Origin: Hydractinia symbiolongicarpus
Lineage: Eukaryota; Cnidaria; Hydrozoa; Anthoathecata; Hydractiniidae
DNA length: 64,000 nt
Assembly: GCF_029227915.1 (NCBI RefSeq)
Contig: NC_079880.1
Coordinates: 22,072,501-22,136,500, forward strand
Direction of reading: 5' to 3'
Positions 1 through 10,933 of this stretch are shown here, one piece after another (positions within the stretch are counted from its first letter, which is position 1; each line of letters opens with the position of its first letter). Under the pieces are notes generated by a model, which saw only the letters and a list, made by a program, of their open reading frames with translations, did no database searches and was not told the DNA's origin. The position numbers and the translations under genes are program-made.

Positions 1-698
1 ATCATATTCCGGGAGCATTAGAAAATATCCAGGTGTCATAACGTCAAAAAAACTATCATTGTTTGATAAATTTGAGATTAAAAGTCAACTTGGCACCAAT
101 AAATTTAATTAACAATATTGGTCTTTCATAACTCTAAAGTCAAGGTACAGAAATGATCCAAAGTCATTATTAAGGACGGCAACTGGTAACTATGCTCCGC
201 AAAAAGTAATACAAACAAAGCAAAGCGTAAAGGCAAACAGGTATACCAACCTCGTCCCCAGGACTTTACTGAGCCTATATCACCCAACCTCCATCCCAGG
301 GCTTTTTTTGATAAAAGGGACGGCGTTATAAAAAGAGACAAAGACCCCGAAGTTCGAGGTTTCTCCCCCGGTTTATTAATTAGGAAAAAAATCATTTTCA
401 AAAGAAGTAAACTACGCCTCACAACATTGATAAAAATACTCAGGAAAACACATGACACAAGTGAACGCTAAGCTTAGTTTTCATTTTGCGTTAATTTTTT
501 CGCGCTAATGTTTGACCTCAGAGTTAATCATATTGGGTATTTAGCGCAAGGAAGTTCTTATTTTGCATTAAAATTGTATCTTACACTCCCTCCATTTCTT
601 ATTTTTTTACCACCTTCCGTTTAGTAAGAACATTCTCAATATTTTTAAACCCTTTTCGTGTATTAATAATAACTATTTAACATATATACAACCAACCA
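1..698. other. AT-rich non-coding left edge
   Basis: I see no convincing gene here. One motif stands out: the block at about 247-268 (CCTCGTCCCCAGGACTTT) recurs in inverted form at about 1059-1080. This points to dispersed foldback repeats rather than coding sequence. The minus-strand open frame at 126-458 has no recognisable domain and is probably chance. Confidence 0.4.
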
Positions 699-752
699 AT
701 ATATATACAATATATATACAATATATATACAATATATATACAATATGTATAC
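699..752. repeat. AT microsatellite, 11-bp unit
   Basis: About five tandem copies of AATATATATAC, the last slightly changed (AATATGTATAC). It lies immediately left of a foldback element. Confidence 0.85.
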
Positions 753-756
753 AAAT

Positions 757-898
757 GACGAAAACAGGTCTATTAGCGCTTACGCCTGCGTTTTTCACGT
801 GCGGCATCCTCCCGGGTGAAAAAGTCTTTTCCCCCGGAAGCACGCCACAGGTGAAAATTTTCTTCACAAGCGTAAGCACCAACAGACCTGTTTTCGTC
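757..898. mobile_element. 142-bp foldback/MITE-like element
   Basis: The element starts GACGAAAACAGGTCT and ends AGACCTGTTTTCGTC, a perfect 15-bp inverted pair. The inversion continues imperfectly inward (GCGCTTACGC against GCGTAAGC). There is no coding capacity. This fits a small non-autonomous inverted-repeat element. No clear target-site duplication is visible. Confidence 0.65.
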
Positions 899-1004
899 CA
901 CGTGCTTCTTAAAGTCCTGCCACGTTAATATCTTCTTCTTCTAAAAAAAAGAAGAATCAACAATGTAAACCATAAATTGTTCTCTAAAATTATACCATCG
1001 TCGT

Positions 1005-1073
1005 CCCTAGGACTTGTTAGGCTTTTTATATTCGAACATGCAAATAAAAAAGCCAAATAAGTCCTGGAGACGG
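1005..1073. repeat. Small foldback repeat
   Basis: GTCCCTAGGACTTGTTAGGC at the left is mirrored by GCCAAATAAGTCCTGGAGAC at the right, giving an imperfect stem of about 25 bp. The AGGACTT word is shared with the block at 247-268, so these are probably related dispersed repeats. Confidence 0.5.
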
Positions 1074-1127
1074 GGTTGGTTTCAGACAAATATTAAACAA
1101 AGGCAGAGCAACACGGGATGCACTTAC

Positions 1128-1836
1128 ATGGTTTAGCAGCTTGATTTCTTCTGTTTGTTCGTTCTAAATAGAGAAAGACAAATATCTATTATTTATATTT
1201 ATATACTGTGACACACTGTTATTTGTTTTTGTTTCAATATCATAAAGGACTTAAGCCTCAAGTTTAAGTAAAAAATATTTACTTACCAGCTTTTTTTTCA
1301 GCTGACTTATTTCTTCTTTATTGTTGTTCTATAAAAAGTTGTATTATTTAAAATATATGTTTTTTTTGTGCTGCTGATACTTAAGGTGAACTGATTTAAA
1401 CTTACTAACTGATTTTTTAAAGAGGTTGACTCCTCTTCTCTCCTTCTAATTTCCTCATTCTATAAAAAAATCGAAACTGCCTTATTGGACATTCCTACTA
1501 AATACCGAAAGGGTAACTAAATAATGGAAAAACATGAAAAGTAAACCAGTACACTATTTGTTGTTTGCAAATAAAAATGTAAGTACTAAGTAAAAACTCA
1601 CCAATTGGTTTTTTAACGAGGTTGACTCCTCTGTAAACCTTACAAGGGTGCTTCTTACAAAACCCTACATCAAAATGAGAAAACGAATGTATATATTTGC
1701 AACAAAATAGTAGGTATTATTTTTAGAAGTAGTATTTTTATTTCAGATTAAGCCCACTTACCAGTTCATTTTTTAAAGAGGTTATGTCCTCTTGGGTTTT
1801 CTTTGTGTTGCCTGTTCGGCGAATTATTTTTTTGTT
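1128..1836 (-). CDS. Partial gene made of tiny coiled-coil micro-exons
   Basis: Four short blocks on the minus strand are each flanked by an AG acceptor (TTTAG or TATAG) and a GTAAGT donor. Each is a multiple of three in phase 0: 1762-1836 (75 nt), 1406-1459 (54 nt), 1287-1328 (42 nt) and 1128-1163 (36 nt). A fifth at 1602-1664 (63 nt, donor GTGAGT) is less certain. Four of the five begin with Asn and most end in a Leu heptad, for example NEEIRRREEESTSLKNQL and NNNKEEISQLKKKL. The product would be a continuous coiled coil. The exons look like duplicates of one another, and the SLKN(Q/E)L word recurs in three. No start or stop codon is visible, so the gene would extend both ways. No family can be named. 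A decayed duplication array is the alternative. Confidence 0.5.
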
Positions 1837-2016
1837 CTAAATAAAAAAAATACAAATTAATTAACAAAGGAAGACTTTGAAATTATGACGTACGTGAGAG
1901 TATTTAAACTGAAATGTGATAGTGACAGAAACTAGATACATACATGAATGCTTGCCATATTGATGTAAAATAGAACTAAACGTAGAGCAGATTAACATAA
2001 ATAGTACTACTTCTAT

Positions 2017-2415
2017 GAAAACAGCCTGTATGAAAATCGAACATAAAAGGCGGGAGTTTTCGATCCTATTTTTCATTGGATAGAATAAATGCAGACGTAA
2101 ATGAAAACAATCTGTATCGAAATTGAACATAAAAGGCAGGAGTTTTCGATCCTATTTCTCATTGGATAGAATAAATGCAGACGTAAATGAAAACAGCCTG
2201 TATCGAAATTAAACATAAAAAGCGGGAGTTTTCGATCCTATTTCTCATTGGATAGAATAAATGCAGACGTAAATGAAAACAGCCTGTATCGAAAATGAAC
2301 ATAAAAGGCGGGAGTTTTCGATCCTATTTCTTATTGGATAGGGTAAATGCAGACATGTATGAAAACAGCCTTTATGAAAATCAAACATAAAAGGCGGGAA
2401 TTTTCGATCCTATTT
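2017..2415. repeat. 86-bp tandem repeat, about 4.6 copies
   Basis: Units begin GAAAACAGCCTGTAT at 2017, 2103, 2189, 2275 and 2361, an exact 86-bp period. The last unit is cut at about 2415. They differ by a few substitutions. Open frames overlapping the array on either strand are by-products of the repeat. Confidence 0.9.
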
Positions 2416-2784
2416 AAAAAATACGAACGACAATACGCACCTGTATGTCAACAAGCTCCTTCAAATGGGGGAAACAGTATCGAGTTTGGTAAACAAGCAA
2501 ATTCTAGTACAAGAAAATACTTTCGTTCCTAATTCTTGATTTGGCATAGAAAACGCGACCGTTTATATAAACATGCCCGTTTTTTCACGCCAAAAATTTT
2601 TCTTTTTTCAAGCAAATTTAAGACCCCTCCTGAAATTCGTTGTTATCAAAACAGTGACTTTAAAGGAAGCAAAAAAATCTTAGTTTTTGCTCATTCGCGA
2701 AAGTTTTTTCGCGCTAAAATGATCTTTTTATTCGATTCGCGAAAGTATTTTGTTCCAAAAACAGCAAAACGCGAAAGTTATTAA
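2416..2784. other. Non-coding spacer
   Basis: AT-rich, with several TTCGCGAAAG-type words at 2695-2780. The plus-strand open frame here has no recognisable domain. Confidence 0.4.
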
Positions 2785-3488
2785 TCAACATCCACAGTTG
2801 GTCTTGACTGAGCTTGTAAAAAATGTTTCCATTGTTCAGGGCTAATCATTTCAACAGTTCTACATTCCACAAAAACTGGCTTATCATTATTTTTGCGTAC
2901 AAAATTAACAACAGCTGTTCGAAGTTGAAGGTGATCGTCAAAATGTAGTTCATGGGGGATACATTGTCTAATTTCAGGTCTATGAAGTTGTTGTATCACT
3001 GCTCTATTGAAACAATTACCATCACCTGCTGTCACTTCCCGATATGTGACATTGGACAGACCAATACTTCTAGCATGTGCAACTATTTGATTGGCAGAAT
3101 TTGAGTTGTTGAAAAGATACGTGGCATATGATTCCTGACATGCAATCTGGAAGTCAATATCATTATTGGTAACAGGCCCGGGATTAATTTCAACGTCACC
3201 AGATAACAACAGCAGTAATTTTATCGATGCAAGGTTAATATTACAGATTAGCAGGCACACAAAACTCATTAAAATGAAAGTTCTTAAAAAGCAAAAATAG
3301 TCTTGGCCAGTAGTGTCAAAAACCATTTTATAATTTGAATACTTGTGGTGATTATGATTTGTTACTGTATTGTTATGGCAGTGACTAGCAGCTGCGGTAT
3401 AAAAAGCACCAATGGTGGATCGATATGCTTGAACCGATATCATGATTTGTAGGTAGGTAGCTAACTTCAAGCAAAACGAGTTAACCAA
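2781..3488 (-). pseudogene. Truncated Helitron ORF: leader, 2A motif and partial OTU
   Basis: This 235-residue frame copies the first part of the ORF at 12244-13515. It keeps the hydrophobic N-terminus, the 2A-like motif GDVEINPGP and the OTU nucleophile box GDGNC, here followed by FNRA instead of FYGA. The frame ends at the duplication edge, so the OTU catalytic His is missing. It is best read as a dead fragment left by an abortive or truncated Helitron copy. Confidence 0.85.
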
Positions 3489-3680
3489 TCAAGCACAGAA
3501 ATTGCACAGAACACAAAAGTTTCAAAAATAATCTAAATTAACTCAGCGAGCTATGCAACTAACTTCGGGAAATGAAGTTATCCAAGCAGGCAAACAAAAT
3601 AAACCAAAAAATAACTTTAAAAATAAACTATTATAAAGTTTATCCAACTTGTAGCCTCCCCAACCAGTCGGCAAGAGAAG
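2785..3680 (-). repeat. Direct duplicate of the Helitron 5' end
   Basis: This block is nearly identical to 12812-13706 and in the same orientation. It starts abruptly inside the OTU coding region (TCAACATCCACAGTTGG) and ends where both copies read CCAGTCGGCAA followed by (G/A)AGAAG. Past that the flanks differ. The shared outer edge may mark the 5' end of the Helitron, which on the minus strand would start near TC-TTTGCCGACTGG. Confidence 0.85.
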
Positions 3681-3870
3681 AAAACAACTTTCCTAAAATG
3701 TTTTTTTAACTCTTAAAAGAAAAGAATTTGTGACGTCAAGCTTATAGACTGGTTATTTTTATTATTACTATTATTAACTCTTTCATAAAATCAACTATCA
3801 AGTGTTTACAAGTTTGTTAAAAAAATTATTGAATTCTCGATCTGGAATCGGAAACGGAAAATTACAAATT

Positions 3871-4231
3871 TACACGCTTTTTTTATATAAGAATAGTGTT
3901 TTTTCGTTTCAGCCTCAGTATTCTTAACTTTTTAACAAATCTCAGCCTCGAATATTCTTAAAGATATTCTTAACATGGCTACAGCCGGAAAGCATGTAAT
4001 TACCCTTAATGTGCCTAATTAGACAAAGTGTAAAAGACAGGTGAGCTGACAAGAAAATAAACATACAATATAAGAAATTAAACTTCTAATCAAAATTTGT
4101 GCATCATAAAAATTTTCATATCTAAAACGAAAGGTCGAGCCTGGGTATATTCTTAGGATATTCCTAATTTTTAACCCATTCCTCAGCTTCAATATTCTTA
4201 TAGAGTATATTCTTATATAAAAAAGCGTGTA
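3871..4231. mobile_element. MITE-like element with 24-bp inverted ends
   Basis: The left end TACACGCTTTTTTT-ATATAAGAATA is mirrored at the right by TATTCTTATAT-AAAAAAGCGTGTA, with one length difference in the T/A run. The interior has repeated ATTCTTAA and CAGCCTC words and no real coding capacity. It fits a non-autonomous DNA transposon. Confidence 0.6.
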
Positions 4232-5480
4232 CAGCAAGTGATTTCCAAACAACGCTATTCACAACATCAGCCTGATTTCAATATTTCCCAACGTCTGTTA
4301 ATAGGTCTCGTTTTATATCGACAAAAGCAGCACATTTCTTCACTCAGTCATGGTTCGTATATAAGTGAACTTCGCGTCAGATTCCATCTTTATATATATG
4401 TTAGATCGGACACGTACGCCCAACTGGTTGTCTTTGTAAAAACGCTTGACATTTTCCAGTAACAAATCTTCCATCTCTTGTTCTTCATATATAAAAGGAA
4501 TGTGATATTAGCACATAAGGAATGGTAACAAAGAGAAAAGAACTCGATTTTAAAGTCCGCAACTATCGATAATATATTTGGAATGAATTACCTTTCTCTT
4601 CAGTTCCTTATACTACTTTAAAGGTGGTTAGTGTACTCTGTTAAAATCTACAAAAAAAATAATTATTTCTAAATATACGAATAAGAAAGAAATGCTTCCA
4701 TAAGAAATGACTGAATAATACCGGGAGAATAAAAAAATTGTCAATGACGTATAAACCTTATATCTCCACTATTTCTAAATTATATATACTAACTTTTATT
4801 AACAAGCTGATAAAATTTAAACTAAATAGACTAAATTTCTACTTACATTCTAAAGATGAAGCTATTCTTCTGTGTAGTTATTAGTTTTACCTAAGAACAG
4901 GAAGAAAAAGTCGTTAAAACCTTCCTGTTCCTAGGGTTGCACGATGATGCCGTGCAACCAGGGCAATATAAAAAAATTTAAATTTAATAAAGCTTTTATT
5001 TATTTATTCTTCCAGGAATGGTTACCTTAATGACATTAATTTTAAAAGTTTTAAAATAAAATTGTTGAAAACATTTCCTTTCAAAAAGCAGGTTCTTAAA
5101 AAATATGCAGTTTTTTTTCAATATTATTATTATTATTAGCTTTATTCTATCTTACCTTAAAAAAACCCTGAACCGTTTGTTTTTATAATTTTATCTCGAC
5201 ATAATACTTTCCCTGTGGAAGAATTAAAATATGTCTCAAAAAACTAAAGTCATTAAGGTAACACGTAAGAGTTTCCTCTGCTATTAAGTTTGTAAGAAAT
5301 CCACAAATAAAACTTGAATATAAGTACAGGCATTTTTCTCTCTCACATACTCACTCCCGTATAATAGAGTTAACGACTTTTTAATTTATATTGCCTACCA
5401 ACACAACTAACATTAGTATTACCATAGCATCAACAGCATTAATAACACCATATCCACAATCAGCATGGAACATAAATGGC
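4232..5480. other. Non-coding region with a hairpin cluster at 4897-4959
   Basis: No gene is supported. Two nested inverted repeats stand out: AACAGGAAG against CTTCCTGTT near 4899-4929, and GGTTGCACG against CGTGCAACC at 4935-4959 with a 7-nt loop. The second is a perfect 9-bp stem. Confidence 0.45.
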
Positions 5481-5679
5481 ATTTATAATATCTCATTTCG
5501 ATGCAAGACTGAAATGGGTTGACACATAAATACTAAAAATGTTATGATCGATAATTATGGTTGATATTTTGTTAGCACTTTGTATTTCCTTGGAATTTTT
5601 TACGGATAATCTCGATTTAGGACTGAAATGTTTTGACATTCCACTACCTTTCGGGGATTGGAAATTATGCAATGATGGT

Positions 5680-6678
5680 TCTTTGCAATAATAATGGAAT
5701 ACATTATGCGACATATGCATGATATAATTATGATACATGATTAAGATAATTTGGCTGGTATTTTGATATGCGGACAAGGGTCTTTGTCTTTTCTTGGTCT
5801 TTGCTTTGACATAGGCAGAGCAGTGCTAAGAGAGGGTGCAACAAAGTCTAAATGACCTTGGTGAGCAGCAAGCGATCGTCTCAACTTTGATAATAAAAAA
5901 ATTACCAAATCGTATCGTTTTTGCTTACACACTCACAATGCAAAGCCCAACACTTAGAGAGGATACCTTAAAGCAACCATTAGTCCTTTCTTTGTCTTTC
6001 ATTAGCTGTAACATAACAGGTAGAGCACAGTGTTAAGAGAGGGTACAACAAAGTCTTAATCACCCTAGTGAACTACCGCAAATGTCTGAACTTTAATCTA
6101 TTTATTTTTTGCACACACACTCACAATGCAAAGTCAAACTCTTAGAAAGGTTACCACCATGAACAACACCATTATTAACCAAATAATCACCAAATTATTC
6201 AATATATAACGTTTCTTTTGGTGAAATGGTCACGATAATTTGGCTGGCATTCCGATAAATGGACAACTTTGTGGTTTTAATTAACGATAATCTTCTCACA
6301 AATGTCCTAGCAACATACTATGTGTTGCTTTTAAGCCTCCTACCTCCACTCCACCTCCATAAATGTTAAGTTTTTATAATTAGCGTGCTTGAATGTTTTC
6401 TTTGCAATAATAATGGAATACATTATGCGACATATGCATGATATAATTATGATATATGATTACGATAATTTGGCTGGTATTTTGATATGCGGACAAGGGT
6501 CTTTGTCTTTTCTTTGTCTTTGCTTTGACATAGGCAGAGCAGTGCTAAGAGAGGGTGCAACAAAGTCTAAATGACCTTGGTGAGCAGCAAGCAATCGTCT
6601 CAACTTTGATAATAAAAAAATTACCAAATCGTATCGTTTTTGCTTACACACTCACAATGCAAAGCCCAACACTTAGAA
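5680..6678. repeat. 280-bp direct repeat, two copies 719 bp apart
   Basis: 5680-5959 and 6399-6678 are nearly identical. A shorter module containing CACGATAATTTGGCTGGCATTCCGAT recurs at about 6230 and 6748, so the whole 5.5-6.8 kb stretch is patchwork repeat. It lies just beyond the 3' side of the Helitron. The open frames inside both copies are by-products. Confidence 0.8.
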
Positions 6679-6857
6679 ATGATGCCACCATCAGTATCAC
6701 CATAATTAACTAAATTATCACCAAATTATGCAATAAAGTTTCTTTTGGTGACTTAATCACGATAATTTGGCTGGCATTCCGATGGTGATATATAGGTTTT
6801 CGATCCTGATTATCATTACAGTGTAGATTTACATACAATACATGTGCAAACAGTAGA

Positions 6858-9539
6858 TTAAGATGGACAAACTGCATCTTCAATTTCATCATTGCAAAAT
6901 TCGTCAAGTTCCCTTAACAGATCAATATATCTTTGAGTAGTAATACTAAACTTCTCAACAGTTTTACCTGATAACAATTTCAATCGCTTTTCTTCTTCTT
7001 GTCTTGCTTTCATACGTGGGTGTGAATTAATGTACAAGAGTCTCTCCTGGGTAAGTGGTTCAACAAGGGCCCAATTTTTCTCCCTCTCGCAACGTGAAAA
7101 GGCAGTATAGGCTGTACCAAGGTTATTTTTCTCCATTTCAATTCCTTGTTGTAACTTTATACGCATATGTGTGGCAGTTTTACCATCTCCAATAGACATA
7201 CCTTGACTTTTTGCAATTGTTATAGCGTAACCTGGCACTAATGGTAATCCACTTCTAACGCAACAATCTGACTCACATCGTCCTTCAACAGGAGTAATTG
7301 GTACCCATGTGGGATGTTCAACAAGCCATACTGGTCCTTTATAATTTGGAAAATTGACAACAACAGCAATAGGGAATTCAGGCGGTGATGTATCTGGAGC
7401 ATAAAGAATTGCAATCACTTTACCCATTGCACCATTATTAAGGCCAAGTCCAGTAAGACCCTTTTGGTTCTTAGTTAGTATTACACTGGCACCAACCGCA
7501 ATCAAAGACCGTGATGGAATTTGTCCCAATTGTTTATCAGTTAATGAATGATGTTTACCACGACCCGTTGATGGAATAACAGCAACTGGTACACCAAGGT
7601 TAGCTAATTTATTGTGGTTTTCTTCATTAACTTCCGTCCATGTTTCCATTAATGTGAGCACACGGTCATATGAAAAGTTACATTTCTCAGTTTGTGACAA
7701 GGCGCCTTCATAACGACTATTAATATCTAGCCAGTCTTGTTGGGTAATTGAACCATTACGTATACGAAGAAGCCGCTGTAAAAGAGGTAACTGATCTGGC
7801 CCTTGACGCATCGTTTCAGTAAGAACAATAACATTTTCAAATGAGCGATAGATTGCATAACCAGCTAAGTTGATGGTTGAGTCATCATATTTAGGAGGTT
7901 GATGAAGATCTAAAGCACGCACTGGCCCAAGTTGGCCAAGGTCACCAAAGAAATTGACAGTTGGTATTCCTCCATAATAATTATCAAAATCACCTGTTGA
8001 CTCGCATAATCGTTGACTGCACCAGGCTACAAGAAGCTTAGACTGCATGCTACGCTCATCAATGTTCAGTTGAAATAACTTAAGTCCATTGTCTTCATGC
8101 AGACCTGTATATTTTCTCAATTTCCTCAAAGATGTATCACCTAATGGATAATCAGAGAGCTGAACACAATTTGAATCCTTATCTTTTTTTAATTTATGTG
8201 GTGGTGGTGTCATGGAATGTATAGTTCGCCCATTTGGTATAAGAACAGATGCGGCACCAGTTGGGGCCAAGTTCATAACAGCAGAATTTCGATTAAATAA
8301 GCGACGAACAATTCTGGTGAGAGCGGTGATAATAAATGTTTTTCCAACATCAGCTGTGCCTTGAATTAACAAATTTAATGGCTTGGTGCCTGTTGGCAAA
8401 TTTCCTTTTGCAACTAGTAGCAAATGCTGAAGATTTATTCCAATGACTGTTCTTTGAAGTTCATTAGCTTTTAGGACATTTATCACAGGTAATGTGCAAT
8501 CATCACCGTGAGTAAATTCATTTCTTTCAGCTTCTACAGATACAGATATCAACCAAGTATCAGCGTTATTAGGCCATTGACAACCAAAACATTGAATTGC
8601 ATAATTATTCCAATCAAAAAAAGATCCTCCATCAGGAAGAATCTGTTCTACATTTGGCTCGTCCATATCAGAAACATGATTTCTAGCGATATCTCCCATT
8701 ATTGCCCTACCTATGTTCATATTTGCAAAAGTTGAATCTTGAGAACTTGCAATGGTAGATTGGGATGATTGTGATGAAGGCTGAGTGTTGTTATCATTGA
8801 TTGGTCGTACATGATATTGTGTTTTTCTTTTTTTCGAGTCAAAAGATTTGTTGGCTTCTTTTAATGCATTAGTTAGTATTGGCGGACAGTTATCAGATTC
8901 AACTAAGTCAGCCAATGCGCCAGCAAACGACTCCTGTTGTCCCTTTAATTCTTCCACAGTGCGCCATGTTCCAATAGTAAATATCATGAGCATGGCTTTT
9001 GCAAAGTCCTCTGTAACAGGCCAAACAGGTTTTGTTGATAATCCTGTGAATACTGGGACATGATCCATCTTACAAGTGCAATTGCATTTCTTGCTCCAAT
9101 CCCATAAAGTGATTTCAGGTTCAGTCTGTCTTCGCTTATCACTTAAAAATTTGTCAAGTGTACTGCTTTTTGTCACAGTTTTATCTTCACCAGATGTATT
9201 TAAGGTCCGGAATCCACTTAGACCAATGTAACGGAAGTTTCGAGTACATCTAGTCAAATGACCACCACTATTAATAAAATCAGCAGCAGCTGCTGGCACA
9301 TCCACCATCCCTGTAATTTTTTGAAGCAACCTTTGAGCTAAATTTTTTACTGTGCTTCCATCAGCAGCATTTTCTATTAAATGTCGATAAATATGTACAA
9401 AATCTTCAGTTGAAGCTGCTCCTTTGCAAGCATAGCCAGCAATGTATTTTTGAAGGGCAATAAGATCCTGGTCAATAATTACTTGACTGTCACAGTTTGC
9501 AAGCCAACTAAGTAAACGCGTCTTGACATGCATTATCAT
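6858..9539 (-). CDS. Helitron Rep C-terminus (Y2) plus PIF1-like helicase
   Basis: This 893-residue frame begins inside the Rep domain. The catalytic Y2 motif YxxxYxxK is present (KYIAGYACK: Tyr32, Tyr36, Lys39). The helicase follows: Walker A (GTADVGKT), Walker B (IDERSM), motif III (FFGDLGQLGPV), then NNGAMGKVI, the superfamily-1 block TIAKSQGMSIGD and TAFSRCER near the C-terminus. These are the standard PIF1/Helitron helicase motifs, used to unwind DNA during rolling-circle transposition. The Met start is not the real one: in-frame coding continues upstream to about 9707, including a CRFHF motif, until a homopolymer frameshift. This segment itself is free of stops. Confidence 0.9.
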   Translation of the reverse strand: MIMHVKTRLLSWLANCDSQVIIDQDLIALQKYIAGYACKGAASTEDFVHIYRHLIENAADGSTVKNLAQRLLQKITGMVDVPAAAADFINSGGHLTRCTRNFRYIGLSGFRTLNTSGEDKTVTKSSTLDKFLSDKRRQTEPEITLWDWSKKCNCTCKMDHVPVFTGLSTKPVWPVTEDFAKAMLMIFTIGTWRTVEELKGQQESFAGALADLVESDNCPPILTNALKEANKSFDSKKRKTQYHVRPINDNNTQPSSQSSQSTIASSQDSTFANMNIGRAIMGDIARNHVSDMDEPNVEQILPDGGSFFDWNNYAIQCFGCQWPNNADTWLISVSVEAERNEFTHGDDCTLPVINVLKANELQRTVIGINLQHLLLVAKGNLPTGTKPLNLLIQGTADVGKTFIITALTRIVRRLFNRNSAVMNLAPTGAASVLIPNGRTIHSMTPPPHKLKKDKDSNCVQLSDYPLGDTSLRKLRKYTGLHEDNGLKLFQLNIDERSMQSKLLVAWCSQRLCESTGDFDNYYGGIPTVNFFGDLGQLGPVRALDLHQPPKYDDSTINLAGYAIYRSFENVIVLTETMRQGPDQLPLLQRLLRIRNGSITQQDWLDINSRYEGALSQTEKCNFSYDRVLTLMETWTEVNEENHNKLANLGVPVAVIPSTGRGKHHSLTDKQLGQIPSRSLIAVGASVILTKNQKGLTGLGLNNGAMGKVIAILYAPDTSPPEFPIAVVVNFPNYKGPVWLVEHPTWVPITPVEGRCESDCCVRSGLPLVPGYAITIAKSQGMSIGDGKTATHMRIKLQQGIEMEKNNLGTAYTAFSRCEREKNWALVEPLTQERLLYINSHPRMKARQEEEKRLKLLSGKTVEKFSITTQRYIDLLRELDEFCNDEIEDAVCPS

Positions 9540-9648
9540 GCGGCTGTGATCTATAGGTCCTTCATACCTTGGATGTTCCCCTTTTGTTATGATTGGGTGA
9601 AAGGGGTGAATTTCTTTGCCACTTGTTTTTTTGGTTTGTGGATCGAAA

Positions 9649-10059
9649 TCACCAAAGTGAAATCGGCAGTACTTTTGTGGAGCAGTATCCCTTTCGCTTT
9701 TTTTTTTTACGACGGTAACGCAAACAACTAGAATTACAGTTATGTAGTCCTATTCTATTTACAAGATAAATGTGCTGTTCTCTTATACCACCTTCATGGT
9801 TTGCAACATCTGAAAGTTGTTGTGTCAATGGGTTATAGCCAGGAGCTTCTTGAGTTCCTTCCGGGACTGCCCATTTATCTTTGTTTGGTACCCACGTTGT
9901 AACTCCAGTGACATCGTCTATCATTTCAGTCCCTCCAGCAGGATGTAATGAAGTAAATTGGGATAGAAAATGTTCCATCTCTATCTTCATTTGTAGTTTG
10001 TAACCATTGTTGAAGGTCATGTGCAGCAGTTTGGGATGCTTGAGAGTCAGTAGCATCAT
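9649..10059 (-). pseudogene. Middle piece of Helitron Rep, out of frame with both neighbours
   Basis: This short frame carries Rep sequence (for example FTSLHPAGGTEMID) lying between the HUH-containing frame upstream and the Y2/helicase frame downstream. It is entered by a frame change in the 9926-10059 overlap. It is left at the A11 run near 9697-9707, after which the other frame continues toward the Y2 motif. It is a frameshifted part of one gene and not a separate gene. Confidence 0.75.
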
Positions 10060-10927
10060 CAGATAAATTATCCATTATTGTTTTAACCTTTTGTGCATGT
10101 TTAGAGGATGATATGATAGAGTGACTATGAATTTCACCTCTGCCTTTAGCAAATTCATAGCGCCACCAATAATCATCATATTGAAATACTTCCTTGTTGA
10201 CAGTGGCAAAGTAATTTATAGTCCTGGCATCAAAGTACTGTGTGACAATGTGAAGATTATGCAAGATTAATTCCCGTTTGAATTTTCCATCACTTTCTAC
10301 CTGGCTACGCACAACCTGTTCATCTAAATTGTTTATTAATGCATGATACTGTATCAGCAGTTCGTGTAAGGGCTTCCAATGAAATTCTGCACAACTATTG
10401 GTATCAAAATAGGCTGGCAGATCACCAAACTCCTTGCGTCTGAAAAACAACATGGCATCTACCTTCTTTTTTTGTTCTCTCCAGTAAGGGTCAGTATTTA
10501 CCAAGTTTTTACCAATGCTGATAATTTTCCGTGGAACAGAATCATCATTGTTTTGCAAATTTTCTCTCAGTTCTGCAATTGTGAGATGAGCATCATTTAA
10601 TTGCTGAGAAACAACAAAGCTACCCTGTTGCAATGCTTGCATCCGCAATCGCATGTTCAATAAGAAAAATTTTAAGTAAGGATGTTTGGTTACACGGTTA
10701 TCTGTGCAGTGGTATATATGTTCAATGTAGTCCTCAAATTTGATTTTTTGTAACCTCGGAACAGTAAAGTCACAATGACCATTAATAAAAACAGTAGGGT
10801 ATGCCATTGTAAAAAAGCCTGGAGTTTTTAATTCACGAATTGGCCTTTCTCGGGTGTATTCCAAATTTGCACTAGCAACTGTGCCTTGTTGTCGAGCTTG
10901 ATTGACTGCTTCTTCTGATCCTAACAT
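9926..10927 (-). pseudogene. Helitron Rep N-terminal part with HUH motif
   Basis: The 333-residue frame matches a Helitron-like N-terminal domain. Around residue 265 is EFAKGRGEIHSHSI, which carries the metal-binding His-x-His of the HUH nuclease. The frame is continuous with the upstream ORF (10934-12172): both are in phase and separated only by a TAA at about 10931. So the Met at 10927 is unlikely to be a native start. The C-terminal end is garbled by a frameshift. Confidence 0.8.
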
Positions 10928-10933
10928 CTTTTG

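Noticed and set aside
8508-8735. Plus-strand ORFs inside 6858-9539 and 10379-10600
   Set aside because: Shadows of the Helitron helicase and Rep frames.
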